From the NCBI RefSeq assembly GCF_038002825.1, contig NZ_JBBODF010000001.1, positions 7,068,001 through 7,132,000 of the forward strand: a DNA stretch of 64,000 bases, written 5' to 3'. The notes under the pieces are model-generated. The model was given only the letters and a program-made list of their open reading frames with translations. It was not told the DNA's origin and ran no database searches. Positions 1-8,536 of the stretch are shown one piece after another. The DNA is from Paenibacillus sp. FSL H8-0048. Lineage in GTDB: Bacteria; Bacillota; Bacilli; Paenibacillales; Paenibacillaceae. Made by a program: the position numbers and the translations under genes. The number at the start of each line of letters is the position of its first letter. Position 1 is the stretch's first letter.

Positions 1-2
1 GC

Positions 3-698
3 AAGAATCAAGCGGAAATGCGTGTGCTGCAGGCCCAGATCAAGCCGCATTTTTTGTTCAATACTCTGGAATCGATCAATGTGCTGGCTGTGCAAAATGA
101 AGGGCGCAAGGTAAGTGAGATGGTCTACCGGCTGGCAAGTATTCTGCGGATCAGCATTCAGGACAGGGATGAGATTACGCTGGAGGAAGAGGTTAAGCAT
201 CTGCGCAATTATCTCGATATCCAGAAATTCCGGTTCGAGGACCTGTTCGATTATGAGCTTGAGATTCCGGCAGAGCTGCTGGGCTGCGGGATTCTGAAGC
301 TTACGCTCCAGCCGCTGGTGGAGAACAGCATTCAGCATGGTTTTGAGGGGATCGGGTATAAGGGTCTGGTGAGTGTTAAGGTGTGGGAGACCCAAGGCAA
401 TCTGGTGCTGCGGATACAGGATAACGGAATCGGGATGACCCCGTCCCAGCTGTCGATGTTTCAATACATGGTGAATGACGCGGCAGAGCAGCAGACGGAA
501 GCTAGGCCGGAGCAGGGCATTCATCAGGAGCGGCGGGGGCTGGGTGTACGAAGTGTTGCGGACCGGATACGAATTGAATACGGCGACAGATATGGGATTT
601 TCATATGTGCTAGTCCTGGGGAAGGAACGATCATCCAGTGCGTCATTCCGAAATACGGGCAGGGGGAAGGCCATTATGCTAAAAGTATTATTGGTTGA
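3..698 (+). CDS. Sensor histidine kinase, YesM/LytS-like, C-terminal part
   Basis: The reading frame is open from base 3, so the N-terminus (membrane sensor, HAMP) lies outside the window. The visible part starts with the phospho-acceptor region of the HPK8/His_kinase family (QIKPHFLFNTLESIN, His being the phosphorylated residue) and continues into an HATPase domain with the N-box LVENSIQHGF and G1 motif QDNGIGM. Family members autophosphorylate at the membrane and pass the phosphate to an AraC-type regulator, usually to control sugar uptake genes. The response regulator gene follows with a 23-bp overlap, so the two are translationally coupled. The signal sensed cannot be read from this fragment. 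Confidence 0.93.
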   Translation, partial: KNQAEMRVLQAQIKPHFLFNTLESINVLAVQNEGRKVSEMVYRLASILRISIQDRDEITLEEEVKHLRNYLDIQKFRFEDLFDYELEIPAELLGCGILKLTLQPLVENSIQHGFEGIGYKGLVSVKVWETQGNLVLRIQDNGIGMTPSQLSMFQYMVNDAAEQQTEARPEQGIHQERRGLGVRSVADRIRIEYGDRYGIFICASPGEGTIIQCVIPKYGQGEGHYAKSIIG

Positions 699-1470
699 CG
701 ATGAAGCGCCCATTCTGAGCAATCTCAACACTGTGCTGCCCTGGCAGGACATGGGGATGGAGGTTGCGGGGCTGGCACGAAGCGGGATGGAGGCGCTGCG
801 CTTGGCAGAGGAAACGCCGCCTGATCTGGTGCTCTGCGATATCCGTATGCCGGTGATGGATGGGTTGACATTCATCGGCAAGCTGCGGGAGATGGGGCTT
901 ATGAGCGAGGTACTGCTGCTCAGCGGTTACCAGGAATTCGATTATGCGCGTGAAGCGATCCGGCTCGGGGTGAAGGAGTATATCTGCAAGCCGATTCATT
1001 ACGGGGAGCTTGGCGACAAGGTACGGGAAATCGGCTCGCGGATACGCAGCAGGCAGTATAAGGACAAATTGTACAACAGCATCCCGTTGTTTCAGGAAGT
1101 GCCTGCGGCTGATGAGCCTGTCAAAAAAACACCGGAGCAGCTGATGAATCAAGCCGCACAGTTCATTACGGAGCGCCTGCACACAGATCTCGGTATTGAT
1201 GAGGTGGCGAATACGATTGGCATTAGCAGCAGTTATTTTTGCCTGCTCTTCAAGAACCGCTTCGCGGTGACCTTCGTGGAGTATGTCACCCAGCAGCGGA
1301 TTGAAGCTGCCAAGTTCATGCTCGCCAGCAGCGACAAGAGCATCACGGCCATCAGTTCGGGCGTCGGCTATCAGGAGCGGCGTTATTTCACCAAGGTGTT
1401 CCAGAAGCAGACAGGAATGACCCCGAAGGAATACCGCAGCAGGTTCGGGGCGACCGATGCCCGTACCTAG
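676..1470 (+). CDS. Response regulator with AraC-type DNA-binding domain (YesN-like)
   Basis: A receiver domain (residues 1-120; acidic pair VDDE, phospho-acceptor Asp55 in LVLCDIRMP, Lys in YICKPIH) is joined to a C-terminal AraC/XylS pair of helix-turn-helix motifs (about 160-260; ending GMTPKEYRSRF). The start at 676 is chosen over upstream in-frame codons because AGGGGGAAGG lies 6 bases before it and the protein then begins MLKVLLVDDE. At 264 residues it is shorter than typical YesN proteins, having only a brief linker between receiver and output domain. It is presumably phosphorylated by the overlapping kinase gene and then activates transcription; targets are not visible here. Confidence 0.93.
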   Translation: MLKVLLVDDEAPILSNLNTVLPWQDMGMEVAGLARSGMEALRLAEETPPDLVLCDIRMPVMDGLTFIGKLREMGLMSEVLLLSGYQEFDYAREAIRLGVKEYICKPIHYGELGDKVREIGSRIRSRQYKDKLYNSIPLFQEVPAADEPVKKTPEQLMNQAAQFITERLHTDLGIDEVANTIGISSSYFCLLFKNRFAVTFVEYVTQQRIEAAKFMLASSDKSITAISSGVGYQERRYFTKVFQKQTGMTPKEYRSRFGATDART

Positions 1471-1483
1471 CGGGTTGCCAGCC

Positions 1484-1531
1484 ATAACGATTGCCCGGGT
1501 ACAGGGGTGGTCGTTATTTTTTGTTTTCTTT
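1484..1531 (+). terminator. Intrinsic terminator after the two-component pair
   Basis: ATAACGA (1484-1490) pairs perfectly with TCGTTAT (1511-1517); the stem continues through three G-U-type pairs into CCC/GGG. A T-rich tract follows. Confidence 0.8.
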
Positions 1532-1715
1532 TTACACAGAATGAAACTTTTCGCTATAACATGCGTCTAATACTATGTTTTGTAAAATGAACGTGGCAAA
1601 ACATTCTTCCGTTCTCTAAGAGGGCGGTTGCAATTTTGCGGGGAATATAAGGTGGAAAGAATGCAATGAAGAGACTGCCTTATACACTACAAATGGGAGC
1701 AGAAGGAGTCGTATA

Positions 1716-4019
1716 ATGAATTTGAAAAGAACGTTCTTGGTGGCAGTATTGGTGGTATCGCAATCCGTAGCAGCGGTTCCAGCCTTCGCAGCACCAGTCA
1801 GCACTCAGACAACAATAACAGGGACTGTTGCCGCAGCGGGAAATACCGGCGCAACGCAGCTTCAGACCGAGTCGACTAATCCGCTGGCTACGGAGACGCC
1901 TGCCGGATCAGTGACACCAACATCAACACCTGTGCCTGAAGCAACACCGGCCCAGGGGATTCCGGCAGCCACAGCAACGCCAAGTCCGGCTGCAACGGCC
2001 CTTCCTGGTGAGACTGCAGCGCCTGCAGACGGTACCGTAACAACAGCGCCTGTAGATGGTGTTGTACCAACCGAAGATCCGGCGATGACTCCATTCATGC
2101 AGCCTACACCAACTCCAGGCATAGCTGCGCCCGCGGATGGGGCAGGCAAGCTGATCCTGATGATGAACAGCAACAAGATGTTCAGAAATGGCACGCCTTA
2201 CACCGCCAATCAGCCGATGGCAGTCAAGAATGGTGTCTCCTATGTATCGATCCGCGCAATGGTGGAAATGGTAGGCGTTGCCTTCACGTATGATGCCAAA
2301 ACCAAAGAGGTCATTGTGACCAAGGGCACCAGCATTATGCGCTTCAAGACCGACAGCAAAATATACACAGTCGATGGTACCAAGGTTACCATGAAGGGTC
2401 CTGCTTACCAGTTCAAAGGCACCTTTATGATACCGTTAACCTCGATAACCTCTGCACTCAAAATTCCTTACACCGTTGACAATGTTCAGAAGCGGGTTAT
2501 TCTTACACTGAATACGAAGCCAACTGCTTCCTTCACGGTTCAGCCCAAGGAAATCTATGCCGGGGAAACGATCGTGACTTATGTGACCTCCAGCTCTTCC
2601 CCGAACGGTACGCCGATTGTGGAAGAACGTTGGAGTGACAACAAGCGGGATATGTATGATCAGCCGGGCTTCTATACGGTTATGTATTCGGTACGGGATG
2701 CCAACAACATGTGGAGTGATCCTTATCCGGTGACCATTCAGGTGCTGCAGCCTAATCAGCCGCCAGTGGCCCAGTTCACCACAGATAAAGACGAATACAA
2801 AATGGGTGAGCCGGTAATCCTGACCGATACCAGCTATGATCCTGAGAATGAAGAGCTGACCGTTACCTGGAACAATCGGTCGCTGGCTTACTTTACTTCC
2901 GGACCTGTACCTATCCAGCTGACAGTAACTGATAAGCATGGTCTTAGCAGTACTGCTGAGAAGATCATCAATATTACCAGCGAGCAATTGTATACGCAGG
3001 ATGAAGTAACGAAGCTGTTCACCATTCCGGGGGATATCATCAGCATGGACGGCGGGAAGATCCCGTCGCTTCCGAATCTGCCGTATAACCTGTCCTCAGA
3101 GGGCTACACTCTGATCCGCAGCAACAGTCCAGAGACTGTGAATACGGAAGGTGTTCTGTACCGTGAAAGCTCTGTGGGCAATACACGTTTCCTTGTGCAC
3201 CATATGAACAATATGGCTACCAGACAAAAGCTCTATGTGATTGCTACGAACAACAACCTGTATCCGGCAACCATTACTACCCAGTATCTGGGGATTGCCG
3301 GTCCGGTGACATCACCGGAATATACGGGCAAAGTATCGATGGAGAAATACTTCAAATCCATGGTTACCGGCTCGACCGAAGCTCCGGTTACCCTGCAGCC
3401 GGGACAGAGCATGATTATCATGACAGATCTGAACAAAATTGCCATGAAGCCTAAAGACGTAATGTCGCTGAGTGCGGATCTGTTCAGTGACCTGCCGGTT
3501 CAGTATAACGTAGTCATGGTGGAGCAGACCAAGGACCCGCTTGCTGAGCTTCCTTATCTTCCTGTTCTTGACAGCGATGGTGTGCATACCCGGGGAACCT
3601 TCCCTGATTCTACGCGGATCATGAACGTGACCGATCTGGTGGGGACCACGCAAAGTAAGCTGCTTCTGGGCGACAATAAACTGGACAAAAACCTGGACGG
3701 GATTGATCCAATGAAGGGGACGTATGTTTCCAATGCGGGTAACTTCGGGGTGCTTTACAAAATCGTATTGGATCGTGTTGCAGCAAACACGCTGATCACC
3801 TTCAACCCGCGCGGGGGGCCTTATCTGGGACCGCTGATTGTAAACGGCACAATGGTGAACCTGCCCAATAAGGGCACTTTAGGCCTATCATCAGACACGA
3901 ATGCTGTTGTCTACCGTACCGGAGAGTATGAAGGGCGTGTGGAGATTGTGTTCTCCGTCGCTTCCGGCAGCAACCTGCCCGTTAACTTTGTCTTCACCCC
4001 GCTTCCGGCGAAAAAATAA
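1716..4019 (+). CDS. Secreted protein with copper-amine-oxidase N-terminal-like domain and PKD-like repeats
   Basis: A signal peptide (about residues 1-26, hydrophobic core, AFA-AP cleavage region) is followed by a Thr/Pro/Ala-rich linker (about 27-140) suited to spanning the cell wall. A copper-amine-oxidase N-terminal-like (stalk) domain lies at about 145-265 (two IxxxG-type halves with FMIPLTSI). Two PKD/Ig-like modules follow (about 270-345 and 348-420) and then an unassigned C-terminal region. The ATG has AGAAGGAG upstream. The gene stands alone between two terminators. In Paenibacillus such domains are common on exported proteins and generally lack copper oxidase activity, so a surface or wall-associated binding role is inferred; the exact function is unknown. 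Confidence 0.85.
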   Translation: MNLKRTFLVAVLVVSQSVAAVPAFAAPVSTQTTITGTVAAAGNTGATQLQTESTNPLATETPAGSVTPTSTPVPEATPAQGIPAATATPSPAATALPGETAAPADGTVTTAPVDGVVPTEDPAMTPFMQPTPTPGIAAPADGAGKLILMMNSNKMFRNGTPYTANQPMAVKNGVSYVSIRAMVEMVGVAFTYDAKTKEVIVTKGTSIMRFKTDSKIYTVDGTKVTMKGPAYQFKGTFMIPLTSITSALKIPYTVDNVQKRVILTLNTKPTASFTVQPKEIYAGETIVTYVTSSSSPNGTPIVEERWSDNKRDMYDQPGFYTVMYSVRDANNMWSDPYPVTIQVLQPNQPPVAQFTTDKDEYKMGEPVILTDTSYDPENEELTVTWNNRSLAYFTSGPVPIQLTVTDKHGLSSTAEKIINITSEQLYTQDEVTKLFTIPGDIISMDGGKIPSLPNLPYNLSSEGYTLIRSNSPETVNTEGVLYRESSVGNTRFLVHHMNNMATRQKLYVIATNNNLYPATITTQYLGIAGPVTSPEYTGKVSMEKYFKSMVTGSTEAPVTLQPGQSMIIMTDLNKIAMKPKDVMSLSADLFSDLPVQYNVVMVEQTKDPLAELPYLPVLDSDGVHTRGTFPDSTRIMNVTDLVGTTQSKLLLGDNKLDKNLDGIDPMKGTYVSNAGNFGVLYKIVLDRVAANTLITFNPRGGPYLGPLIVNGTMVNLPNKGTLGLSSDTNAVVYRTGEYEGRVEIVFSVASGSNLPVNFVFTPLPAKK

Positions 4020-4031
4020 TTTATTGTGAAA

Positions 4032-4076
4032 AATACAAACGGCAGCGCTCCTTAGGGGGCGGCTGCCGTTTTGTAT
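4032..4076 (+). terminator. Strong intrinsic terminator
   Basis: AATACAAACGGCAGC and GCTGCCGTTTTGTATT form a long stem with one bulged base around a 15-base loop, directly behind the secreted protein gene. The A-rich left arm may let it work in both directions. Confidence 0.85.
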
Positions 4077-4191
4077 TCTGCAGCAAGTCTGTGGATGCGT
4101 TCAGGCAGGCACTTTTATTGACGGGGCAGTGCTTTTGGGGCATTATAAAGAGAGTACAACACAAACGACCTATGTTATGGGAGATGAGCGA

Positions 4192-4653
4192 ATGCTGTCG
4201 ACAGATCAAATCCTGGAAGCCATGTCGGGGCAGGGGCTGCGAATCACCGATCAGCGCAAGACGCTTGCCAAATTATTCGGCGAGAATACGGGATATTTGT
4301 CTGCAAAGGATGTATATGAGCATATGGGCCGCAAGTATAGCGGGCTGAGCTTCGATACCGTCTACCGTAACCTGCGTGTTATGGAGGAGCTGGGCGTACT
4401 GGAGCAGATTGTATTTGAAGAAGGCGTCAAATTCAAGGCAAGCTGCAGTCAGGATCACCATCATCACCATATGATTTGCCTGCAGTGTATGAAGACATAC
4501 CCGATTCAATTCTGCCCGATGAATCTAACTGATCCGCCGGATCAGTTCCGGGTGGTCAAGCATAAATTCGAGGTATTCGGCTATTGCAAGGATTGTGAGC
4601 AGGGAAGAGAAGAAGAGCCGGCCGGTGCTGCCCGCAGCAAAGAGGGACGCTGA
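4192..4653 (+). CDS. zur: Fur-family zinc-responsive repressor (Zur)
   Basis: This is a Fur-family metalloregulator of 153 residues: an N-terminal winged helix (LRITDQRKTLAKLF, DTVYRNLRVM) and a C-terminal dimerisation domain with a His cluster (HHHHHH) and two CxxC pairs (CLQC, CKDC) for structural zinc. The start at 4192 has GGGAGATGAG upstream; in-frame ATGs at 4129 and 4177 lack a good ribosome site. Assignment to Zur rather than Fur or PerR rests on context: a zinc ABC transporter lies 3 kb downstream with Zur-box-like operators in its promoter, and manganese control is covered by MntR. The family binds promoter DNA when zinc-loaded and blocks transcription. Subfamily choice is an inference. 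Confidence 0.82.
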   Translation: MLSTDQILEAMSGQGLRITDQRKTLAKLFGENTGYLSAKDVYEHMGRKYSGLSFDTVYRNLRVMEELGVLEQIVFEEGVKFKASCSQDHHHHHMICLQCMKTYPIQFCPMNLTDPPDQFRVVKHKFEVFGYCKDCEQGREEEPAGAARSKEGR

Positions 4654-4655
4654 GT

Positions 4656-4919
4656 ATGGCTAGCTTACGAAGAACAGTGCAGGCCCCTATCCGGGTCTAC
4701 CGCAAGTTCATTTCGCCGCTCAAGCCCGCAACCTGCCGGTTCTACCCGACCTGTTCGGCTTACGCGCTGGAGGCCATTGAGGTCCATGGGCCGCTGAAGG
4801 GTTCATGGCTTGCTGCCAGGCGGATCGCCCGCTGTCATCCCTTCCATCCGGGAGGCCTTGACCCGGTGCCGCCGCGCAAAGAGCAGCCCTCCGGGGATAA
4901 GCCGCTGCATACGACTTGA
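4656..4919 (+). CDS. yidD: Membrane protein insertion efficiency factor YidD
   Basis: The 87-residue protein carries the diagnostic YidD core: FISPLKPATCRFYPTCSAYA, then AIEVHGPLKGSW and the RCHPFHPGG motif. The family is a small, amphipathic, membrane-associated factor that helps YidC insert proteins; it usually neighbours rnpA/yidC but here follows zur by 2 bases, suggesting one transcript with zur. The stop codon lies inside the -35 element of the metG leader promoter. Confidence 0.93.
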   Translation: MASLRRTVQAPIRVYRKFISPLKPATCRFYPTCSAYALEAIEVHGPLKGSWLAARRIARCHPFHPGGLDPVPPRKEQPSGDKPLHTT

Positions 4920-4944
4920 CACGGGCCGCCGGGATGGTTATATT
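4916..4944 (+). promoter_or_regulatory. Sigma-A promoter of the metG leader
   Basis: TTGACA (4916-4921), 17-base spacer, TATATT (4939-4944). It immediately precedes the T-box leader. Confidence 0.75.
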
Positions 4945-4949
4945 TTGAA

Positions 4950-5240
4950 TAATAAGTGATATTCCGAGGAACGGATAAGTAGATGTGGACACCATTACAG
5001 AGAGCCGGTACTGCTGGGAGCCGGTATGGAATGCCAGATTGAATATGGTCCGGGAGGAACTGTGTTCGAGCGGAAGGCCTGAAGCCGAGGCCCTGCGTAA
5101 GCGCACGGCGTGTTCCAGCGTTAATGGACAGTTCCGCTTGAGGAACTGACGAAGCCTGTGCTCTGTGAGGAGCCGGGGAATGTTGGGTGGTATCGCGTGA
5201 GTTTACTCTCGCCCCATAGAGGGGCGGGAGTTTTTTGTGT
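4950..5240 (+). ncRNA. T-box riboswitch (tRNA-sensing leader) of metG
   Basis: The 290-base leader has the T-box landmarks: AGTA near the 5' strand of stem I (about 4978), AGAGAGCCGG distal-loop sequence, the T-box core TGGGTGGTATCGCG (5184-5197) and an intrinsic terminator CTCTCGCCCC / GGGGCGGGAG followed by six T (5206-5236). A candidate specifier ATG sits at 5045-5047 after GAAT. Uncharged tRNA-Met is expected to pair with specifier and T-box, stabilising an antiterminator and letting metG be transcribed. The specifier position was assigned by eye, aided by the downstream gene. Confidence 0.92.
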
Positions 5241-5279
5241 GAAATGAACGACTAGGGATAACGAAGGGATGATGAAGTA

Positions 5280-7310
5280 ATGAGTGAGAACAAAACCTTT
5301 TATCTGACAACACCGATCTACTATCCGAGCGACAAGCTGCATATCGGGCATGCGTATTCCACGGTAGCCGGTGATGCGATGGCCCGCTATAAGCGGCTGC
5401 GCGGCTATGAGGTACGCTATCTGACCGGAACGGACGAGCATGGGCAGAAGATTGAAGAGAAGGCCGGTAAGGCCGGAAAGACCCCGCAGGAGTTCGTGGA
5501 CGGGATTGTCGTCGGCATTAAGGACCTGTGGAAGAAGCTGGATATCTCAAATGATGATTTCATCCGTACCACGGAGGAGCGGCATAAGAAGGTAGTTGCG
5601 GATATTTTTGACCGTCTGCTGAAGCAGGGGGATATCTACAAAGGGGAATACGAAGGCTGGTACTGTATTTCGGATGAGACCTTCTACACCGAAACCCAGC
5701 TGGTGGATATTGAACGTGATGCTGACGGCAAGATTACCGGAGGGAAAAGTCCTGACAGCGGTCATCCGGTGGAACTGGTCAAGGAGGAAAGCTACTTCTT
5801 CCGTATGAGTAAATATGCTGACCGCCTGCTGAAGTTCTACGAGGAGAACCCGGAGTTTATCCTGCCGGAATCCCGCAAGAACGAGATGATTAACAACTTC
5901 ATCAAGCCGGGTCTGGAGGATCTGGCGGTATCCCGTACGACCTTTGACTGGGGCGTTAAGGTAAAAGGCGACGAGAAGCATGTAGTGTATGTATGGATCG
6001 ATGCGCTTACCAACTACATTACGGCTCTGGGCTATGGCTCGGAGGACCGCAGCCTGTACGAGAAGTACTGGCCTGCTGATGTTCACATCGTCGGGAAGGA
6101 AATTGTCCGCTTCCATACGATCTACTGGCCGATTATTCTGATGGCGCTCGGCGAACCGCTGCCGAAGAAGGTATTCGCGCATGGCTGGCTGCTGATGAAG
6201 GACGGCAAGATGTCCAAATCCAAGGGTAATGTGGTTGATCCGGTGACGCTGATTGACCGCTACGGCCTGGATGCTCTACGCTATTATTTGCTGCGCGAGG
6301 TTCCCTTCGGCTCGGACGGAACCTTCACGCCGGAGAGCTTCGTGGACCGGATTAACTACGATCTGGCCAATGACCTGGGCAACCTGCTGAATCGGACCGG
6401 CGCAATGGTGGAGAAATACTTCGGCGGCGAGCTTCCGGCTTATGCCGGTCAGGTCACCGCATTTGACGGCGAGCTTGAAGCGGTGGTGCAGAGCACTTAC
6501 ACCAAGGTGGAAGAAGCGATGGAGAAGATGGAATTCTCCGTAGCCCTGACTGCCATCGGCGCGCTGATCAGCCGGACGAACAAATACATTGACGAGACCC
6601 AGCCTTGGGTGCTCGCTAAGGATGAGAGCCGCAGCGCTGAGCTGGCTTCAGTGATGAGACATCTGGTCGAGGGACTGCGCACCGCGTCCATTCTGCTCCA
6701 GCCGTTCCTGACCGGCGCTCCGGCGAAGATCTGGGAGCAGCTGGGCATTCAGCCGGGCGAGTTGACCACCTGGGAGAGCGGCAGATCCTTCGGCCTGATC
6801 CCGGCAGGTACCCGGCTGGTGAAGGGCGACCCGATCTTCCCGCGCCTGGATGTGGCGCAGGAGGTAGCGTACATCGCCGAAGCGATGGGAGCCGGGAAGC
6901 CGGCCGCTGCAGAGGCAACGCCTGCTGCTGCGGCTGCTGTGACTCCGGAAGCGGCGGCTGCCGATCCGGAGGAAGAGGAGCATAAGGAAGAAATCGGCAT
7001 CGACGATTTCGCCAAGGCAGAGCTGCGCGTAGCCCAGGTCATCGCCTGCGAGCCGGTGAAGAAGGCAGATAAGCTGCTGAAGCTGCAGCTGGATCTTGGT
7101 TATGAGCAGCGCCAGGTGGTATCCGGCATTGCGAAGTTCTACACGCCGGAGGAGCTGGTGGGCCGCAAGGTGATCTGCATTGTGAACCTGAAGCCGGTGA
7201 AGCTGCGCGGTGAGCTGTCACAGGGCATGATCCTGGCCGCCTCCAAGGGCGAGCAGCTGACCATTGCTACCGTGCCGGATAGCATGCCGAACGGAGCGAT
7301 TGTGAAATAA
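5280..7310 (+). CDS. metG: Methionyl-tRNA synthetase
   Basis: This cytosolic enzyme charges tRNA-Met. Class I signatures are present: HIGH-type KLHIGHAYS near residue 20 and KMSKS near 310 (GKMSKSKGN). The 676-residue length matches the Bacillus form. The catalytic domain lacks the CxxC zinc knuckles of the E. coli type. A C-terminal tRNA-binding domain (about 575-676, from IDDFAKAELRVAQV) is attached through an Ala/Pro/Glu-rich linker (about 540-570). It starts 40 bases after the leader terminator and is controlled by the T-box. Confidence 0.98.
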   Translation: MSENKTFYLTTPIYYPSDKLHIGHAYSTVAGDAMARYKRLRGYEVRYLTGTDEHGQKIEEKAGKAGKTPQEFVDGIVVGIKDLWKKLDISNDDFIRTTEERHKKVVADIFDRLLKQGDIYKGEYEGWYCISDETFYTETQLVDIERDADGKITGGKSPDSGHPVELVKEESYFFRMSKYADRLLKFYEENPEFILPESRKNEMINNFIKPGLEDLAVSRTTFDWGVKVKGDEKHVVYVWIDALTNYITALGYGSEDRSLYEKYWPADVHIVGKEIVRFHTIYWPIILMALGEPLPKKVFAHGWLLMKDGKMSKSKGNVVDPVTLIDRYGLDALRYYLLREVPFGSDGTFTPESFVDRINYDLANDLGNLLNRTGAMVEKYFGGELPAYAGQVTAFDGELEAVVQSTYTKVEEAMEKMEFSVALTAIGALISRTNKYIDETQPWVLAKDESRSAELASVMRHLVEGLRTASILLQPFLTGAPAKIWEQLGIQPGELTTWESGRSFGLIPAGTRLVKGDPIFPRLDVAQEVAYIAEAMGAGKPAAAEATPAAAAAVTPEAAAADPEEEEHKEEIGIDDFAKAELRVAQVIACEPVKKADKLLKLQLDLGYEQRQVVSGIAKFYTPEELVGRKVICIVNLKPVKLRGELSQGMILAASKGEQLTIATVPDSMPNGAIVK

Positions 7311-7342
7311 GAATGCAAAGAGCATCCGCATAATGATTTAAT

Positions 7343-7385
7343 AGCAATCCCCGCAGGCCAGAAGCAGCGGGGATTGCTTCTTTTT
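7343..7385 (+). terminator. Intrinsic terminator after metG
   Basis: AGCAATCCCCGC (7343-7354) and GCGGGGATTGCT (7367-7378) form a perfect 12-bp stem, followed by CTTTTT. Confidence 0.9.
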
Positions 7386-7440
7386 GCTCCAAGATCATAG
7401 TGCATAGGAAGCCATGCAGATAACGAAATTCAGATCGGAG

Positions 7441-7490
7441 TTGACTTATCGTAACGATTACTATTATAATTCTGATAGTAAATTTTACGA
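7441..7490 (+). promoter_or_regulatory. znuA promoter with tandem Zur-box-like operators
   Basis: TTGACT (7441-7446), 18-base spacer and TATAAT (7465-7470) form a good promoter. TCGTAACGATTACTA (7449-7463) lies in the spacer and matches the B. subtilis Zur box TCGTAATNATTACGA at 12 of 14 defined positions. A weaker second site, TAGTAAATTTTACGA (7476-7490), lies 27 bp downstream. Zinc-loaded Zur bound at the first would block RNA polymerase. Confidence 0.8.
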
Positions 7491-7510
7491 TTTAAGGGGT
7501 CGATAGAGAA

Positions 7511-8488
7511 ATGGTAATAAGAAGCTTGCAAAAAGGGCTGCTGCTCGCTGCTGTCCTGCTGCTTACGCTGTCACTGGCCGCATGCGGACCGAAGAGCAGC
7601 GGAAGCATTGTTGAAGGAAAAATGAATGTTATCACTACTTTTTATCCTATATATGAATTCACTGCCGAAATCGGCGGCGACGATGCCAATGTAATCAACC
7701 TGCTTCCTGTAGGGGTTGAGCCGCATGACTGGACACCGCGCAGCCAGGATATCATAAGTACCTCCAAAGCGCAGCTGTTCCTCTATAACGGAGCCGGGCT
7801 GGAAGGATGGGTACCTAATTTCCTCAAGAGCCTCGATGGTGACAGTAAGACCAAGGCTGTAGAGGTTAGCCAAGGGGTGAAGCTGATTACAACGGATGAA
7901 GACGATGGGCATGATCACGGCCATGAAGGTGAAGGCGCTGAAGCAGACGGGCATGGCGACAGCCTGCACACCGACCCGCATACCTGGGTAAGCCCGAAGT
8001 CGGCGCTTGTGATGGCCAAGAATATCAAGGATAGTCTTCAAGCCGTTGATCCTGAGCATACTGCAGGCTACGAAGAGCGTTACCAGAAGCTCGCGGACCG
8101 CCTGAACGCACTGGATCTGAAGTTCACCGAAGAGCTGGGCAAGCTGCCTAACAAGGAGATTGTCGTATCTCATCAGGCTTTCTCGTATCTGGCACGTGAC
8201 TACGGCCTGTCGCAGCATGCCATTATGGGGCTGTCGCCGGACGCTGAGCCGCGCGGGCAGGATCTGGTGAAGCTGGCGGCGCTGGTCAAGGCAGAGGGCA
8301 TCCGTTATATTTTCTTCGAGGAGCTTGTCTCTGATAAGCTGGCTAAGACCCTGGCAAGTGAGACGGGTGTATCCACGATGGTACTGAACCCGGTAGAAGG
8401 ATTGACTGAGGCTCAGCAGAAGAACGGGGACAACTATTTCACCTTAATGGAGAAAAATTTGCAAAATCTCATTCTGGCCTTACAATAA
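7511..8488 (+). CDS. znuA: Zinc ABC transporter substrate-binding lipoprotein ZnuA/AdcA
   Basis: The protein has a lipoprotein signal peptide (lipobox LAAC, Cys about residue 26) and a TroA/ZnuA fold. Metal-ligand positions are recognisable (GVEPHDW, HTDPHTWVSP, VVSHQAFSYLARDYGL, EELVSDKLA). The His/Asp/Glu-rich loop about residues 135-155 (GHDHGHEGEGAEADGHGD) is typical of zinc rather than manganese binders. It captures extracellular zinc and hands it to the membrane permease. It heads the znuACB set and is preceded by the Zur-type operators. Confidence 0.94.
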   Translation: MVIRSLQKGLLLAAVLLLTLSLAACGPKSSGSIVEGKMNVITTFYPIYEFTAEIGGDDANVINLLPVGVEPHDWTPRSQDIISTSKAQLFLYNGAGLEGWVPNFLKSLDGDSKTKAVEVSQGVKLITTDEDDGHDHGHEGEGAEADGHGDSLHTDPHTWVSPKSALVMAKNIKDSLQAVDPEHTAGYEERYQKLADRLNALDLKFTEELGKLPNKEIVVSHQAFSYLARDYGLSQHAIMGLSPDAEPRGQDLVKLAALVKAEGIRYIFFEELVSDKLAKTLASETGVSTMVLNPVEGLTEAQQKNGDNYFTLMEKNLQNLILALQ

Positions 8489-8489
8489 T

Positions 8490-8519
8490 AAGGAAAGTAT
8501 AAGTAAGGAAAGTATAAGT
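8490..8519 (+). repeat. Perfect 15-bp tandem duplication in the znuA-znuC gap
   Basis: AAGGAAAGTATAAGT occurs at 8490-8504 and again immediately at 8505-8519. It lies between the znuA stop and the znuC ribosome site. Confidence 0.95.
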
Positions 8520-8536
8520 GAAAGGCGGTACTTCAC

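Noticed and set aside
688..1485. 265-residue frame opposite the response regulator
   Set aside because: Shadow of the receiver/AraC gene; no ribosome site and no recognisable domain.
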